Origin: Leekyejoonella antrihumi
GTDB taxonomy: Bacteria; Actinomycetota; Actinomycetes; Actinomycetales; Dermatophilaceae
Reading direction: 5' to 3'
NCBI RefSeq assembly: GCF_007845645.1
Contig: NZ_VCQV01000017.1
Coordinates: 38,734 to 102,733, forward strand
Length of the DNA stretch: 64,000 bases
Under the pieces are notes generated by a model, which was given only the letters and a program-made list of their open reading frames with translations, was not told the DNA's origin and did not search any database. The first letter of the stretch is position 1, and every line of letters begins with the position of its first letter. Shown piece after piece: positions 25,336-35,108 of the stretch. The position numbers and the translations under genes were made by a program.

Positions 25336-26586
25336 ATGGCCGAACTATCCGCGACTCTCAAGCAGGCCACGCCCGTGGTCGCCACGCGCGGTGAGGGAGT
25401 CAACCTGTATGACGCCCAGGACAACCGCTATCTCGACTTCACCGCAGGGATCGGTGTCACCAGCACCGGACACTGCCATCCGCGAGTGGTCGCGGCGGCC
25501 CAGGAGCAGGTCGGCAAGCTCATTCACGGGCAGTACACGACGATCATGCACCAGCCGCTGCTCACCCTCGTCGAACGACTCGGTGAGGTCCTCCCACAAG
25601 GGCTGGACCGGCTGTTCTTCGCCAACTCGGGGTCCGAAGCCGTCGAGGCGGCACTGCGACTCGCGCGCCAGGCGACCGGCCGACCCAACATGATCGTCTT
25701 CCACGGCGGGTTCCACGGCCGCACTGTGGCGACGGCGTCCATGACGACCTCCGGCACGAAGTATCGGTCCGGCTTCTCCCCCCTGATGGCAGGAGTGCAG
25801 GTCTCACCGTTCCCGGACCCGCTGCACTACGGCTGGAGCCAGGAGGAAGCCACCCGGTTCGCGCTCAGGGAGCTGGACTACACGCTGCAGACTCTCGCCC
25901 AGCCCAACGACACGGCGGCCTTCCTCGTCGAGCCGATTCTCGGCGAAGGCGGTTACGTGCCGGGCAGCACGGAGTTCTTCGCCGGGCTGCGCGAGCGGGC
26001 CGACAAGCACGGCATTCTGCTGATCGCCGACGAGGTGCAGACCGGCTTCGGCCGCACCGGCAAGTTCTGGGCCGGCGAGCACTTCGACATGTCCGCCGAC
26101 ATCCTCATCACCGCCAAGGGGCTCGCCTCCGGCTTCCCGCTGTCCGGCATCGCGGCCTCCAGCGCACTCATGGAGAAGGCCTGGCCGGGGTCACAGGGCG
26201 GCACCTACGGCGCGAATGCCGTGGCCTGCGCGGCTGCGATCGCCACCCTCGACGTGATCCAGGACGAGGGCCTGGTCGACAACGCCGCGCAGCGCGGCGC
26301 GCAGCTCAAGGACGGGCTGCAGCAGGTCGCCGACAAGCACGACGAGATCGCCGAGGTCCGCGGACTCGGCCTGCTGATCGGCAACGAGTTCCGGGACAAG
26401 GACGGCAACCCGGACGGCGCTACCGCAGCCAAGGTGCAGCAGGAGGCCGCCCGCCGCGGGCTGCTGCTGCTCACGTGCGGTCCGTGGGGTCAGGTCGTCC
26501 GGTTCATCCCGGCGCTCGTGGTGAGCGAGCAGGAGGTCGACGAGGCCACTGCGCTCTGGGCGGAGTCGGTGGCCGCCGTGCTGTAG
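25336..26586 (+). CDS. Class III aminotransferase (4-aminobutyrate/diaminobutyrate type)
   Basis: A 416-residue PLP enzyme that transfers a terminal amino group to a 2-keto acid. Key stretches are LDFTAGIGVTSTGHCHPRVV, FANSGSEAVEAALRLARQ (phosphate binding), FHGGFHGRTVATASMTTS, GILLIADEVQTGFGRTGKFW (ring Asp) and DILITAKGLASGFPLSGI with the Schiff-base Lys. It is most like GabT. DoeD-type diaminobutyrate aminotransferases are close relatives, and sequence alone does not separate them. It starts 17 bp after the shared operator, and a strong hairpin follows its stop. Confidence 0.92.
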   Translation: MAELSATLKQATPVVATRGEGVNLYDAQDNRYLDFTAGIGVTSTGHCHPRVVAAAQEQVGKLIHGQYTTIMHQPLLTLVERLGEVLPQGLDRLFFANSGSEAVEAALRLARQATGRPNMIVFHGGFHGRTVATASMTTSGTKYRSGFSPLMAGVQVSPFPDPLHYGWSQEEATRFALRELDYTLQTLAQPNDTAAFLVEPILGEGGYVPGSTEFFAGLRERADKHGILLIADEVQTGFGRTGKFWAGEHFDMSADILITAKGLASGFPLSGIAASSALMEKAWPGSQGGTYGANAVACAAAIATLDVIQDEGLVDNAAQRGAQLKDGLQQVADKHDEIAEVRGLGLLIGNEFRDKDGNPDGATAAKVQQEAARRGLLLLTCGPWGQVVRFIPALVVSEQEVDEATALWAESVAAVL

Positions 26587-26597
26587 ACGACCGCGTG

Positions 26598-26641
26598 ACG
26601 AGTGGCGGCCACCCTCCGACTGGAGAGTGGCCGCCACTCGT
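26598..26641. terminator. Bidirectional hairpin between aminotransferase and MHS importer genes
   Basis: A perfect 15-bp stem (ACGAGTGGCGGCCAC with its complement) and a 14-base loop lie between two convergent stops. No long T-run follows, but the position fits transcription termination for both genes. Confidence 0.75.
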
Positions 26642-26662
26642 GCACCTGCCCGCGATGACCAC

Positions 26663-28069
26663 TCAGTCCACGCCGGCGGCCTGCTTGGCGAGCTCCTTCT
26701 GCTCGTCGTGCGCCTCCTCGGTGCCAGGGATCTGGGTGCCGCGCAACGACTCCCCCTTGGTCTCGATGAGGAAGTATGCACCGACGAGACCCAGCAGGCA
26801 GGCCCCCATCATGTAGTACGCGGGCATCAGGTCGCTGCCCGTCTTGGTGATCAGCCAGTCGGTCACCGACGGGGCAGTGCCGCCGAATGCCGAGGTTGCC
26901 ACGTTGTACCCGATGGCCACCCCCGCGAACCGGACAATGGTCGGGAACATCGCCGGGAAGGTCGCCGAGATCGTCGCCAGCTGCGGGGCGAACAGGATCC
27001 CGACGAGGGCGAACCCGATGATCGCGCCGGTCAGTCCGGTGCCGATCAGCATGTAGAGCGGCACGACGAAGACGAACAGGGCGGCGCAGGAGAACAGCCA
27101 CATCGGCCGGCGCCCGATCTTGTCCGACAACCGTCCGAAGAAGGGCAACAGGCAGGCCATGACGATCTGGCCGAACAGCGGCACCAGCAGCGCGTCGTTC
27201 TCGCTCATCTTCAGTGAGCCCTGCAGGTAGGTCGGTGTGAACGTCAGGAAGGTGTAGTCCACGACGTTGAGTGCGATCACCAGGCCGAACAGCGTCAGGA
27301 TGGGCCGGCGGTAGGTCGTGACCAGGTCCTTGTACACCCCGACGGGGTCCTCCTTCTCCTCCTCCTGCTTGGCCTCCAGCTCCTGGAAGACGGGGGTGTC
27401 CTCCATCTTGTTCCGCAGGTACATCCCGATCAGGCCGAGCGGGGCGGCGACGAAGAACTCGACCCGCCAGCCCCACGACGCCATCTGGCCGTCGCTCAGC
27501 ACGCTCACGAGCAGCAGAGCGATCGCGTTCGCGCCGACGAACCCGGTCAGGGTGCCGACCTCCAGGAAGCTGCCGAAGAAGCCGCGCCGCTTGTCCGGTG
27601 CGTACTCGGCCATGAAGGTCGCGGCACCGCCGTACTCACCACCGGCCGAGAAGCCCTGGATGATGCGCAGCAGATAGAGGATGACCGGTGCCCAGATGCC
27701 GATGGAGGCGTAGCTGGGGATACAGCCGACGAGCACCGTGGAGCTTGCCATCAAGATGATGGTCATCGCGAGCACCCGCTTGCGACCGATCCGGTCGCCG
27801 AGCGGGCCCCAGAACAGTCCGCCGATCGGGCGGATCAGGAAGGAGATCGCGAAACCGACGAGGGTGAAGAACACCGCGTCGCTGCCGGAGGGGAACAGCG
27901 ACTTGGCGATATGCGTCGTCAGGTAGGCGTAGGCGCCGTAGTCGAACCACTCGACGGCGTTACCCATGGCGGCGGCACCGATGGCGCGCCGGAGCACGGA
28001 CATCGGCACCGCTTTGGTTGCTCCCGGATCAAGCTCCTGTGAAGAATCTGAACTCTTGCCATCTGTCAT
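26663..28069 (-). CDS. MHS-family MFS importer (ProP-like)
   Basis: A 468-residue secondary transporter with 12 predicted helices. It has AAMGNAVEWFDYGAYAYL at the N-terminus, the MFS loop GPLGDRIGRKRVLAMTIILM and RIIQGFSAGGEYGGAATFMAEYAP, all characteristic of the metabolite:proton symporter (MHS) group that includes ProP. ProP-like members carry proline, glycine betaine or ectoine, and others carry organic acids. The C-terminus is acidic and lacks the long coiled coil of osmosensing ProP. The third copy of the shared operator lies 38 bp before its start, so it is a likely uptake partner of the M24/aminotransferase genes. Confidence 0.88.
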   Translation of the reverse strand: MTDGKSSDSSQELDPGATKAVPMSVLRRAIGAAAMGNAVEWFDYGAYAYLTTHIAKSLFPSGSDAVFFTLVGFAISFLIRPIGGLFWGPLGDRIGRKRVLAMTIILMASSTVLVGCIPSYASIGIWAPVILYLLRIIQGFSAGGEYGGAATFMAEYAPDKRRGFFGSFLEVGTLTGFVGANAIALLLVSVLSDGQMASWGWRVEFFVAAPLGLIGMYLRNKMEDTPVFQELEAKQEEEKEDPVGVYKDLVTTYRRPILTLFGLVIALNVVDYTFLTFTPTYLQGSLKMSENDALLVPLFGQIVMACLLPFFGRLSDKIGRRPMWLFSCAALFVFVVPLYMLIGTGLTGAIIGFALVGILFAPQLATISATFPAMFPTIVRFAGVAIGYNVATSAFGGTAPSVTDWLITKTGSDLMPAYYMMGACLLGLVGAYFLIETKGESLRGTQIPGTEEAHDEQKELAKQAAGVD

Positions 28070-28107
28070 GGCAGATCTCCCGTCATCCGCAATTCACCGT
28101 CCGTCGA

Positions 28108-28125
28108 CTTTGTAGACAATCAGAC
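28108..28125. promoter_or_regulatory. Shared operator, site 3 (minus strand GTCTGATTGTCTACAAAG)
   Basis: Read on the minus strand this site is TGTCTGATTGTCTACAA, matching the other two copies over the prefix and the TTGT-N2-ACAA core. It lies 38 bp upstream of the MHS importer start, within the expected promoter. Confidence 0.7.
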
Positions 28126-28181
28126 ACACTACATGGAAATCCCCGGCAAGACTGCCGACCGGACCAGCAAAATGCAAACGC

Positions 28182-28208
28182 AGGGGAACGCGACACGCCG
28201 CGTTCCCC
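28182..28208 (-). terminator. Hairpin after the secreted-protein gene
   Basis: AGGGGAACGCG and its complement CGCGTTCCCC are separated by six bases, 32 bp past the stop of the gene ending at 28240. There is no clear T-tract. Confidence 0.55.
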
Positions 28209-28239
28209 CGCGCTGACCAGCGAGAATCGATCCGTCCGA

Positions 28240-29334
28240 TCAGCCCTTCGTGCAGACGGTCGAGCTTGTCATGGAGTACGAATTCCCCTGCATAGTTGAG
28301 TAGTTCATCAGCACGCGATAGCAGACACCGGATGGTACGGAATCGCTGACAGCGAGCGACTGCCTCGTGCCATGGCCTGCTACCGGGCCCATCGATGCGG
28401 CCTGGATCCAGCCGGCCGCGTCCTGCCGCTGCAGGATGTAGCCGGTCTCGTGGTCGTTCATATCGGTGAAGGCCACGCTCACCCGGTCCGCCGTCTGCGT
28501 CAGGACCGGCCAGTAGGGCGCACCCTCCACGAAGTAGGTCACGCACTTCGTGGGGCTGTCACCCCCGGCGCCCACTCCCCGCGCCGTCACGCAGGCGTAG
28601 TGGGTGCCCTCGGCCGGCAGGGCCGCGCGATGGATCGTGAAACCGTGGTTGTCCCCGTATCCGGGGTTTGCGGCGTTGAAGCCGGCCGACATGCCCGCAG
28701 CCGTGCCGGCGTCATCCTGCTGCACACCGTTGTCGGTCAGCACCAGCTGTACGGCTCCGGTCGTGTCCCAGTCGACCGCTGTGCCGGTGATCGTGTAGCT
28801 CGGCAGGGTCACCCACACTCGATTGAACGGATAGCTCCAGCTCTTGTAGTACCAATAACCATCCTGGCCGCCGCTCACGGACAGCTCGGGCGTCGCCGGC
28901 TGCGGTTTGGTTCGCACCGTGCGGCTGGCCACCCGGCTGTCGGTGCACCCGTAGATATTGCAGGCGTCGGCATAGACGTCATACTGGATCACGCTGTCCG
29001 GCGGCGCGCCGGGATCGGTATACGCGGTGCTGTTGGCCGCGAGCGCGACCGGCTGTCCCACGACGCCGCCGACCGTACGCCGCACGAAGTAGGCGCTCTC
29101 GGACCCGGAGTTGTCCGCCCAGGTCAGCGACACGCGGGTCTGCATCACCGCGGTCGCGCTCAGCCCGGTGGGAGCCACCGGAGCGGCGGGCGGCGAGAAG
29201 CACCAGTCCGGCGGCATCGGCGCGCTGCGGCACGGCGACAGGGCGTCCGCCGGTGGGGCGTTGGTGGCCCCGAGACCGAGGAGTCCGAGGGCGGTGATGG
29301 ACAGTGCTGCGAATGCACGCGTGTGACGACGCAT
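28240..29334 (-). CDS. Secreted protein with fibronectin-III-like repeats, function unknown
   Basis: A 364-residue exported protein. The signal peptide runs from the basic start MRRHTRAFAALS through a hydrophobic core (ITALGLLGLGATNA) to a cleavage site near residue 30. A Cys-containing segment follows (SPCRSAPMPPDWCFSP). A fibronectin-III-like module (APTGLSATAVMQTRVSLTW, then SAYFVRRTVGG and YDVYADACNIYGC) is repeated in divergent form near the C-terminus (PVLTQTADRVSVAFTDMND, GYILQRQDAAGW). No enzyme motif was seen. The start is ATG 29334 behind a purine-rich GGAAGGGGA. It is probably cell-surface or extracellular and is expressed as a single gene. Confidence 0.8.
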   Translation of the reverse strand: MRRHTRAFAALSITALGLLGLGATNAPPADALSPCRSAPMPPDWCFSPPAAPVAPTGLSATAVMQTRVSLTWADNSGSESAYFVRRTVGGVVGQPVALAANSTAYTDPGAPPDSVIQYDVYADACNIYGCTDSRVASRTVRTKPQPATPELSVSGGQDGYWYYKSWSYPFNRVWVTLPSYTITGTAVDWDTTGAVQLVLTDNGVQQDDAGTAAGMSAGFNAANPGYGDNHGFTIHRAALPAEGTHYACVTARGVGAGGDSPTKCVTYFVEGAPYWPVLTQTADRVSVAFTDMNDHETGYILQRQDAAGWIQAASMGPVAGHGTRQSLAVSDSVPSGVCYRVLMNYSTMQGNSYSMTSSTVCTKG

Positions 29335-29457
29335 GAGATCCCCTTCCAAGGAATATCGATGACTGGAAGGAGGGTGGGCACCTGGGTCTGATACATGACG
29401 CCGGACATGTTGCGCGTCGGCGCCGCAGGGGCGATCGCGTCGACCGTGCGACGCGGC

Positions 29458-29494
29458 AAGCCCCCACCCGGGCAGATCTACCGGGTGGGGGCTT
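29458..29494 (-). terminator. Terminator after 4-hydroxyphenylpyruvate dioxygenase
   Basis: A perfect 14-bp stem (AAGCCCCCACCCGG with its complement) and a 9-base loop lie 14 bp beyond the dioxygenase stop. This is a strong intrinsic-type hairpin. Confidence 0.8.
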
Positions 29495-29507
29495 GTCCGC
29501 TGCGGGA

Positions 29508-30740
<1,233 letters not shown>

Positions 30741-30820
30741 CTAGGCAACCCAGCACCTTTGACCTGGTCACGATGTGCATTTTGTCTGCCCCGAACGCCA
30801 CATCCCTCTACAATTTGACC

Positions 30821-31306
30821 ATGGTCAAGGCGCGCCGGATCGATCCATTGGATGCTCGACTGCTGACCCTGCTCACGCAGGACCCGCAGATCGGGGTGCT
30901 CGGCGCATCCCGAGCGCTCGACGTCGCCCGCGGGACCGTGCAGTCCCGCCTGGAGCATTTGGTGGCCGACGGTGTCATCGGGACGTTCGCACCGTCGGTC
31001 TCGCCCGCGGCCCTCGGCTATCCGGTGATGGCCTTTTGCACCCTGTCGATCCAGCAGCGGCGGGGGCACGATGCCGTCGTGAAGCATCTCGACGGCATAC
31101 CTGAGGTCCTGGAGGTGCACACGATCACCGGTGACGGCGACCTGTTCGTCCGGGTGGTCGCGAGGGACAACGCCGACCTGCAAAGAGTCATCGACCGAGC
31201 GGTGGGCACGGCCCTCGTGGTGCGGACCTCCACGGTCATCGCGCTCGCCGAGCTGATCGGGCACCGCACCCTGCCGCTCGTGCAGGAGGCGGCACGTCGT
31301 CAGTGA
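30821..31306 (+). CDS. Lrp/AsnC family transcriptional regulator
   Basis: A 161-residue regulator. An AsnC-type helix-turn-helix lies at residues 5-60 (IDPLDARLLTLLTQDPQIGVLGASRALDVARGTVQSR is the region; recognition helix GTVQSRLEHL), followed by a RAM ligand domain with VLEVHTITGDGDLFVRVVA. The start ATG at 30821 (MVKARRIDPLD) was chosen because HTH alignment begins there. It is divergent from hpd and likely regulates it in response to an aromatic amino acid. Its 3' end overlaps the end of the convergent IclR gene by a few bases. Confidence 0.9.
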   Translation: MVKARRIDPLDARLLTLLTQDPQIGVLGASRALDVARGTVQSRLEHLVADGVIGTFAPSVSPAALGYPVMAFCTLSIQQRRGHDAVVKHLDGIPEVLEVHTITGDGDLFVRVVARDNADLQRVIDRAVGTALVVRTSTVIALAELIGHRTLPLVQEAARRQ

Positions 31307-31977
31307 CCGGCCAGCCGGCCGGCCAACGCCGTCGCGCACGCGACGACCTTCGGCGCAACCGCGGCGTCGTCGAAGGCGCCCAGGCACACCACTCCGACCG
31401 ATGCCTCCAGCCCGGGTATGCCGAGCACCGGCGCCGCAAGTCCATGCGCACCGGCCTGCAGCTCGCCGTCGGTGCTGACATAGGCAGTGGACACGCCGGT
31501 GCCCTCTGCGGTCGTCCTCCGGCCCGCGAGGATCGCGCGACCGGCCGCGCCGGCATGCAGGGCGTGCCGGCTCCCGACCCGATAGCTGACGTGCAGGTCC
31601 GTCCACCGAGGCTCGACGACCGCAATCGCCAGCGCCTCTTCGCCCTCGGCGACGGTGAGATGCGCCGTCGCGCCGGCCTCGTCGGCCAGACCCCGCAGCA
31701 GCGGGACCGCAGCATCCCGCAGCAGCGGAAGCACCGAGGACGCCAGGCGGGTCAGGCCCATGCCGAGCGTGAGGCGACCATCGGACCGGCGCGACACGAA
31801 GTCCTTGGCCGACAGCGATGCCACCAGGCGGTAGACCACCGGCCGACCTACACCCAGCTCCGCCGCGAGCTGGGTGTAGGTCAGGCCGGTGGGTGCATCG
31901 GCGAGCAGTTCGAGCACGGCCAGGCCGCGATCGAGGGTCTGCGATCGCTCAGCACCCGCTCGCCGTTCGTCCGCCAT
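31300..31977 (-). CDS. IclR family transcriptional regulator
   Basis: A 225-residue protein. The winged helix spans residues 10-70 (QTLDRGLAVLELLADAPTGL, YTQLAAELGVGRPVVYRLVASL). The C-terminal effector domain has LGMGLTRLASSVLPLL, YRVGSRHALHAGAAGRAILAG and a terminal GIPGLEASVGVVCLG. The ATG at 31977 is used; further upstream codons would run into the divergent SseB-like gene. HmgR, an IclR protein, represses homogentisate genes in other bacteria, so this gene is a candidate regulator of hmgA and fahA. That link is inference. Confidence 0.9.
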   Translation of the reverse strand: MADERRAGAERSQTLDRGLAVLELLADAPTGLTYTQLAAELGVGRPVVYRLVASLSAKDFVSRRSDGRLTLGMGLTRLASSVLPLLRDAAVPLLRGLADEAGATAHLTVAEGEEALAIAVVEPRWTDLHVSYRVGSRHALHAGAAGRAILAGRRTTAEGTGVSTAYVSTDGELQAGAHGLAAPVLGIPGLEASVGVVCLGAFDDAAVAPKVVACATALAGRLAGH

Positions 31978-32029
31978 GCATGGCAACCTACCGTGGTCAC
32001 CACACCGCACGACCAACCTCACGAGATGG

Positions 32030-32776
32030 ATGCCGATGGAACAGCACGTGGAGCAAGAGCTGACCGACGTCGAACGCCTGCTGGCCGACGCCATCGAGCA
32101 CCCCGGCGAGCCGCGGCCACGGGCCAGGTTCACCCGGGCGCTGCTGAAGTCCACGGTCCTGGTGCCGGGTCAGGACGAGAGCGACGGGTTCGCACCCCTT
32201 GCTCTGAGCGACGCGGACGGCAACCCGATGGTGGCGTTCTTCACCTCGGCCGCGCCGATGGAGCTCGCCCTTTCCCATCTGGGGATCACCGAGGTGCGCG
32301 TGGCTGAGCTGCCCTGCGAGGAGTTCTGGACGACCTCGGTGGCCCACAACACGGGCACGACGCTCAATCCGATGTCGGCTCTCGCCAAGCCCTACCCGGT
32401 CACCGAGATGTCCGACCTGCTCCGCGGGGTGCCCGAGGGCACGGCAGTGCGCGAGATGGACGCGGGCGAGACCTACCACGTGAGCGCCCCGCAGGAGGTG
32501 CCGGGCGAAGTGCTCGCGGCGCTCACCGAGCACCTGGACTCGCTCGATGGGGTGCAGCAGGCGACCCTCGCGTGGATGCGGCGCCCCGACGGCCTGCAGG
32601 GCTACCTGCTGGTGGTCGTCACCGACCTACCCCAGGAGCGAGTCGTGGCAGGCATGCGGCAGATCGTGCCGCTGCTGGCCGGCCAGACCATCGACGTGCT
32701 GGTCGACCCGGTGGGCAGCACGCAGGATCGAGCGCCCGGGATCAAACCCTTCTATCCCGCCGAGTGGAGCAGATAA
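32030..32776 (+). CDS. SseB-like protein
   Basis: A 248-residue cytoplasmic protein. The N-terminal half matches the SseB N-terminal domain (ARFTRALLKSTVLVPG, GNPMVAFFTSAAPMELAL, LNPMSALAKPYPVTEMSDLL) and the C-terminal half the SseB C-terminal domain (YHVSAPQEVPGEVLAALTEHL, YLLVVVTDLPQERVVAGM, IDVLVDPVGS, KPFYPAEW). The family is named from an Escherichia coli serine-sensitivity phenotype, and its biochemical role is unknown. The start is ATG 32030, with an alternative ATG two codons later. It is divergent from the IclR gene with about 50 bp between them. Confidence 0.85.
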   Translation: MPMEQHVEQELTDVERLLADAIEHPGEPRPRARFTRALLKSTVLVPGQDESDGFAPLALSDADGNPMVAFFTSAAPMELALSHLGITEVRVAELPCEEFWTTSVAHNTGTTLNPMSALAKPYPVTEMSDLLRGVPEGTAVREMDAGETYHVSAPQEVPGEVLAALTEHLDSLDGVQQATLAWMRRPDGLQGYLLVVVTDLPQERVVAGMRQIVPLLAGQTIDVLVDPVGSTQDRAPGIKPFYPAEWSR

Positions 32777-32848
32777 CACTCGAGTGGAGTACAAACATGT
32801 GCTCCACTCGACATGTGCTCCACTCGACGCTGAGGTGCTCCACTCGAC
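32761..32848. repeat. Short array of TGCTCCACTCG repeats between convergent genes
   Basis: The unit GTGCTCCACTCGAC occurs three times in direct orientation (32799, 32815, 32835), and its complement CGAGTGGAG occurs twice before them (32761 and 32781). The first inverted copy forms the last codons of the SseB-like gene. Pairing between inverted and direct copies gives a strong hairpin that probably terminates transcription from both sides. Confidence 0.7.
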
Positions 32849-32860
32849 GGAGGTGAGCCG

Positions 32861-34615
32861 TCAGCGACGGCCGACGAACCAGCGGCGGATCAGGTCGATG
32901 CGTTTGGTGACCTCCTGCGACGTCGCCCGGTCCAGCGTCGGCCCACCACCGGAGCTGCGCAGATCGTTGTGAATGACGGCGTGCGCCAGCCCGGTCTTGC
33001 GCGCGTAGGCGGCGACCAACGAGTTCAGCTCCTTGCGCTGCGCCGCGAGCGCACGGTGCGCGGCGACTGGTTGGTCGGCCTTGCGCGTGCGTCCCGCCTT
33101 GACCTGCTTGCTCTGCCGCTGGCGCAGCAGGTCGGACATCTGGTCGGGCTCGAGCAGGCCGGGTAGGCCGAGATACTCCTGCTCGTCCGCGCTGCCCACC
33201 TCGGCGCCGAGGCCGAACTGCTGCGCGTCGAAGAGCACGTGGTCGAACTCGGCCGCCGACTCCAGCGCCTCGAACGCCAGGTGCTCATCGTCGGGTCCGA
33301 GCGCCTTCTCCGAGCGGTTCGCCTCGGCGAGCAGCCCCTCCTCCTCGGACCAGATGGAGTCATCCTCGCGCTTCGGCCGGTCCAGCGCGTGGTCGCGTTC
33401 CTCCTCCAGTCGGGCCGCGTGCTCGAGGATCAACGGAACGCTCGGCAGGAAGACAGAGGCGGTCTCACCGCGGCGCCGGGCACGTACGAACCGGCCGATG
33501 GCCTGCGCAAAGTAGAGCGGCGTCGACGTCGACGTCGCGAAGACGCCGACGGACAGCCGCGGCACGTCGACGCCCTCGGAGACCATGCGGACGGCGACCA
33601 TCCAACGATCTTCGGATTCGGCGAACTCCTCGATGCGCGACGACGATCCGGAGTCGTCGGACAGCACGACCGTCGGTTTGGTGCCGGTGATCGCCTCCAG
33701 GTTTCGGGCGTAGGACCGCGCGGCGGTCTGGTTGGACGCAATCACCAGGCCACCGGCATCCGGCATGTGCCGCCGCACCTCGGTCAGCCGCCGGTCGGCG
33801 GCACGCAGCACCGACGGGATCCACTCGCCCTTGGGGTCCAGAGCCGTGCGCCAGGCCGCGGCGGTTGCGTCCTTGGTCAATGGCTCACCGAGGCGCGCCG
33901 CGACCTCGTCACCGGCACTGGTGCGCCATCGCATCGCGCCGCCGTAGGCCATGAACAGCACCGGGCGGACCACGCCGTCACGGAGCGCCTCGGCATATCC
34001 GTAGCTGTAGTCGCTGGCCGAGCGCCGGATCCCGTCGCTGCCCTCCTCATACCGGACAAACGGGATCGGGCTGGTGTCGGAGCGGAACGGGGTCCCGGTC
34101 AGGGCAACCCGGCGGGTCGCCGGGTCGAACGCCTCCCGGATCGCGTCACCCCAGGACCGGTTGTCGCCGCCGTGGTGGATCTCGTCGAGGATGACCAGCG
34201 TCGGCGCAGACGTCGTGCGCGCCCGGTGCAGCGCCGGCCGGCTGGCCACGCCGGCATAGGTCACGGCCACCCCGTCGAAGTCGGCCGTGTGCTGCTGCTG
34301 GGCATTGGTGAACCGTGGGTCGATGTTGATGCCGACCCGCGCCGCAGCGTCGGCCCACTGGGTCTTGAGGTGCTCGGTCGGGGCGACAATCGTCAGCTGC
34401 TGGACGACGCCGCGCTGCATCAGCTCGGTTGCCAGTCGCAGCGCGTAGGTCGTCTTGCCGGCCCCCGGCGTCGCCACCGCGAGGAAGTCGCGCGGCTGCT
34501 GCTCCAGATAACGCTCCATGGCGGCCGCCTGCCAGGCGCGCAGCTTACTCGCAGTGCCCCAGGCCGCTCGTTCTGGGAAGGCCGGTGACAGGTGCGATGC
34601 GGCCGAGGTACTCAT
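32861..34615 (-). CDS. DEAD/DEAH-box helicase (type III restriction subunit-like)
   Basis: A 584-residue superfamily II ATPase. Q-region: KLRAWQAAAMERYLEQQP. Motif I: VATPGAGKTTYALRLA. Motif II: LVILDEIHHGGD. Motif III: VALTGTPFRSD. Motifs V and VI: VRMVSEGVDVPRLSVGVFA and FAQAIGRFVRARRRGE. No nuclease or methyltransferase domain or partner gene is present, so it is not a restriction system here. The C-terminal 180 residues are acidic then basic and family-specific. This solo helicase is widespread in actinobacteria, and its role is probably nucleic-acid repair or remodelling. Confidence 0.9.
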   Translation of the reverse strand: MSTSAASHLSPAFPERAAWGTASKLRAWQAAAMERYLEQQPRDFLAVATPGAGKTTYALRLATELMQRGVVQQLTIVAPTEHLKTQWADAAARVGINIDPRFTNAQQQHTADFDGVAVTYAGVASRPALHRARTTSAPTLVILDEIHHGGDNRSWGDAIREAFDPATRRVALTGTPFRSDTSPIPFVRYEEGSDGIRRSASDYSYGYAEALRDGVVRPVLFMAYGGAMRWRTSAGDEVAARLGEPLTKDATAAAWRTALDPKGEWIPSVLRAADRRLTEVRRHMPDAGGLVIASNQTAARSYARNLEAITGTKPTVVLSDDSGSSSRIEEFAESEDRWMVAVRMVSEGVDVPRLSVGVFATSTSTPLYFAQAIGRFVRARRRGETASVFLPSVPLILEHAARLEEERDHALDRPKREDDSIWSEEEGLLAEANRSEKALGPDDEHLAFEALESAAEFDHVLFDAQQFGLGAEVGSADEQEYLGLPGLLEPDQMSDLLRQRQSKQVKAGRTRKADQPVAAHRALAAQRKELNSLVAAYARKTGLAHAVIHNDLRSSGGGPTLDRATSQEVTKRIDLIRRWFVGRR

Positions 34616-34715
34616 AGGCCAACGAGCCTAACCCCGCGGACCGCCGGACGTGGCCAGGGCCCACCGTATGTCGGTGGGCCCCTCGTGATCTCGACCGCTT
34701 CGGCCGGATCGGCGC

Positions 34716-35036
34716 TCAGGACGGCTTGTCGCCACCATCCTGCGGCGCCCGAAGCCCGTCATAGATTTCTTTGCACATCGGGCAGACGGGGAACTTCTGC
34801 GGATCCCGGCCGGGCACCCAGATCTTGCCGCAGAGGGCGGTGACGGGGTCGCCGGACAGGGCGCTCTCCAGGATCTTCTCCTTGCGCACGTAGTGCGAGA
34901 AGCGCTCGTGGTCGCCGGGCTCCTGGAGCTGCTCCTCGACCTGCTCCCGCTCAAGGACGGCCGTCGTGGTCTGCGGTCCCTGCGGCTCCGGAGCCGGCGC
35001 AGAGGGTCGGTTGGGGTCATCGAGAGGAGTACTCAT
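34716..35036 (-). CDS. DUF3039 family protein
   Basis: A 106-residue actinobacterial protein. The conserved core is RFSHYVRKEKILESALSGDP, then VTALCGKIWVPGRDPQKFPVCPMCKEIYD. The Cys-x-Gly and CPMC cysteines suggest a small metal-binding site. The N-terminus is proline-rich and disordered. The ATG at 35036 is preferred over a GTG two codons upstream. No function is known. Confidence 0.85.
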   Translation of the reverse strand: MSTPLDDPNRPSAPAPEPQGPQTTTAVLEREQVEEQLQEPGDHERFSHYVRKEKILESALSGDPVTALCGKIWVPGRDPQKFPVCPMCKEIYDGLRAPQDGGDKPS

Positions 35037-35108
35037 AGCCACTCAGTGTATGCGGCGCGGCCGGCCGCATGGCAGGCGTTCCGGAGCACTGACCGGTCCC
35101 GGCCCAGC

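Noticed and set aside
32861..34615. Type III restriction system
   Set aside because: Only the helicase-type ATPase is present; there is no Mod methyltransferase and no nuclease motif in the protein.
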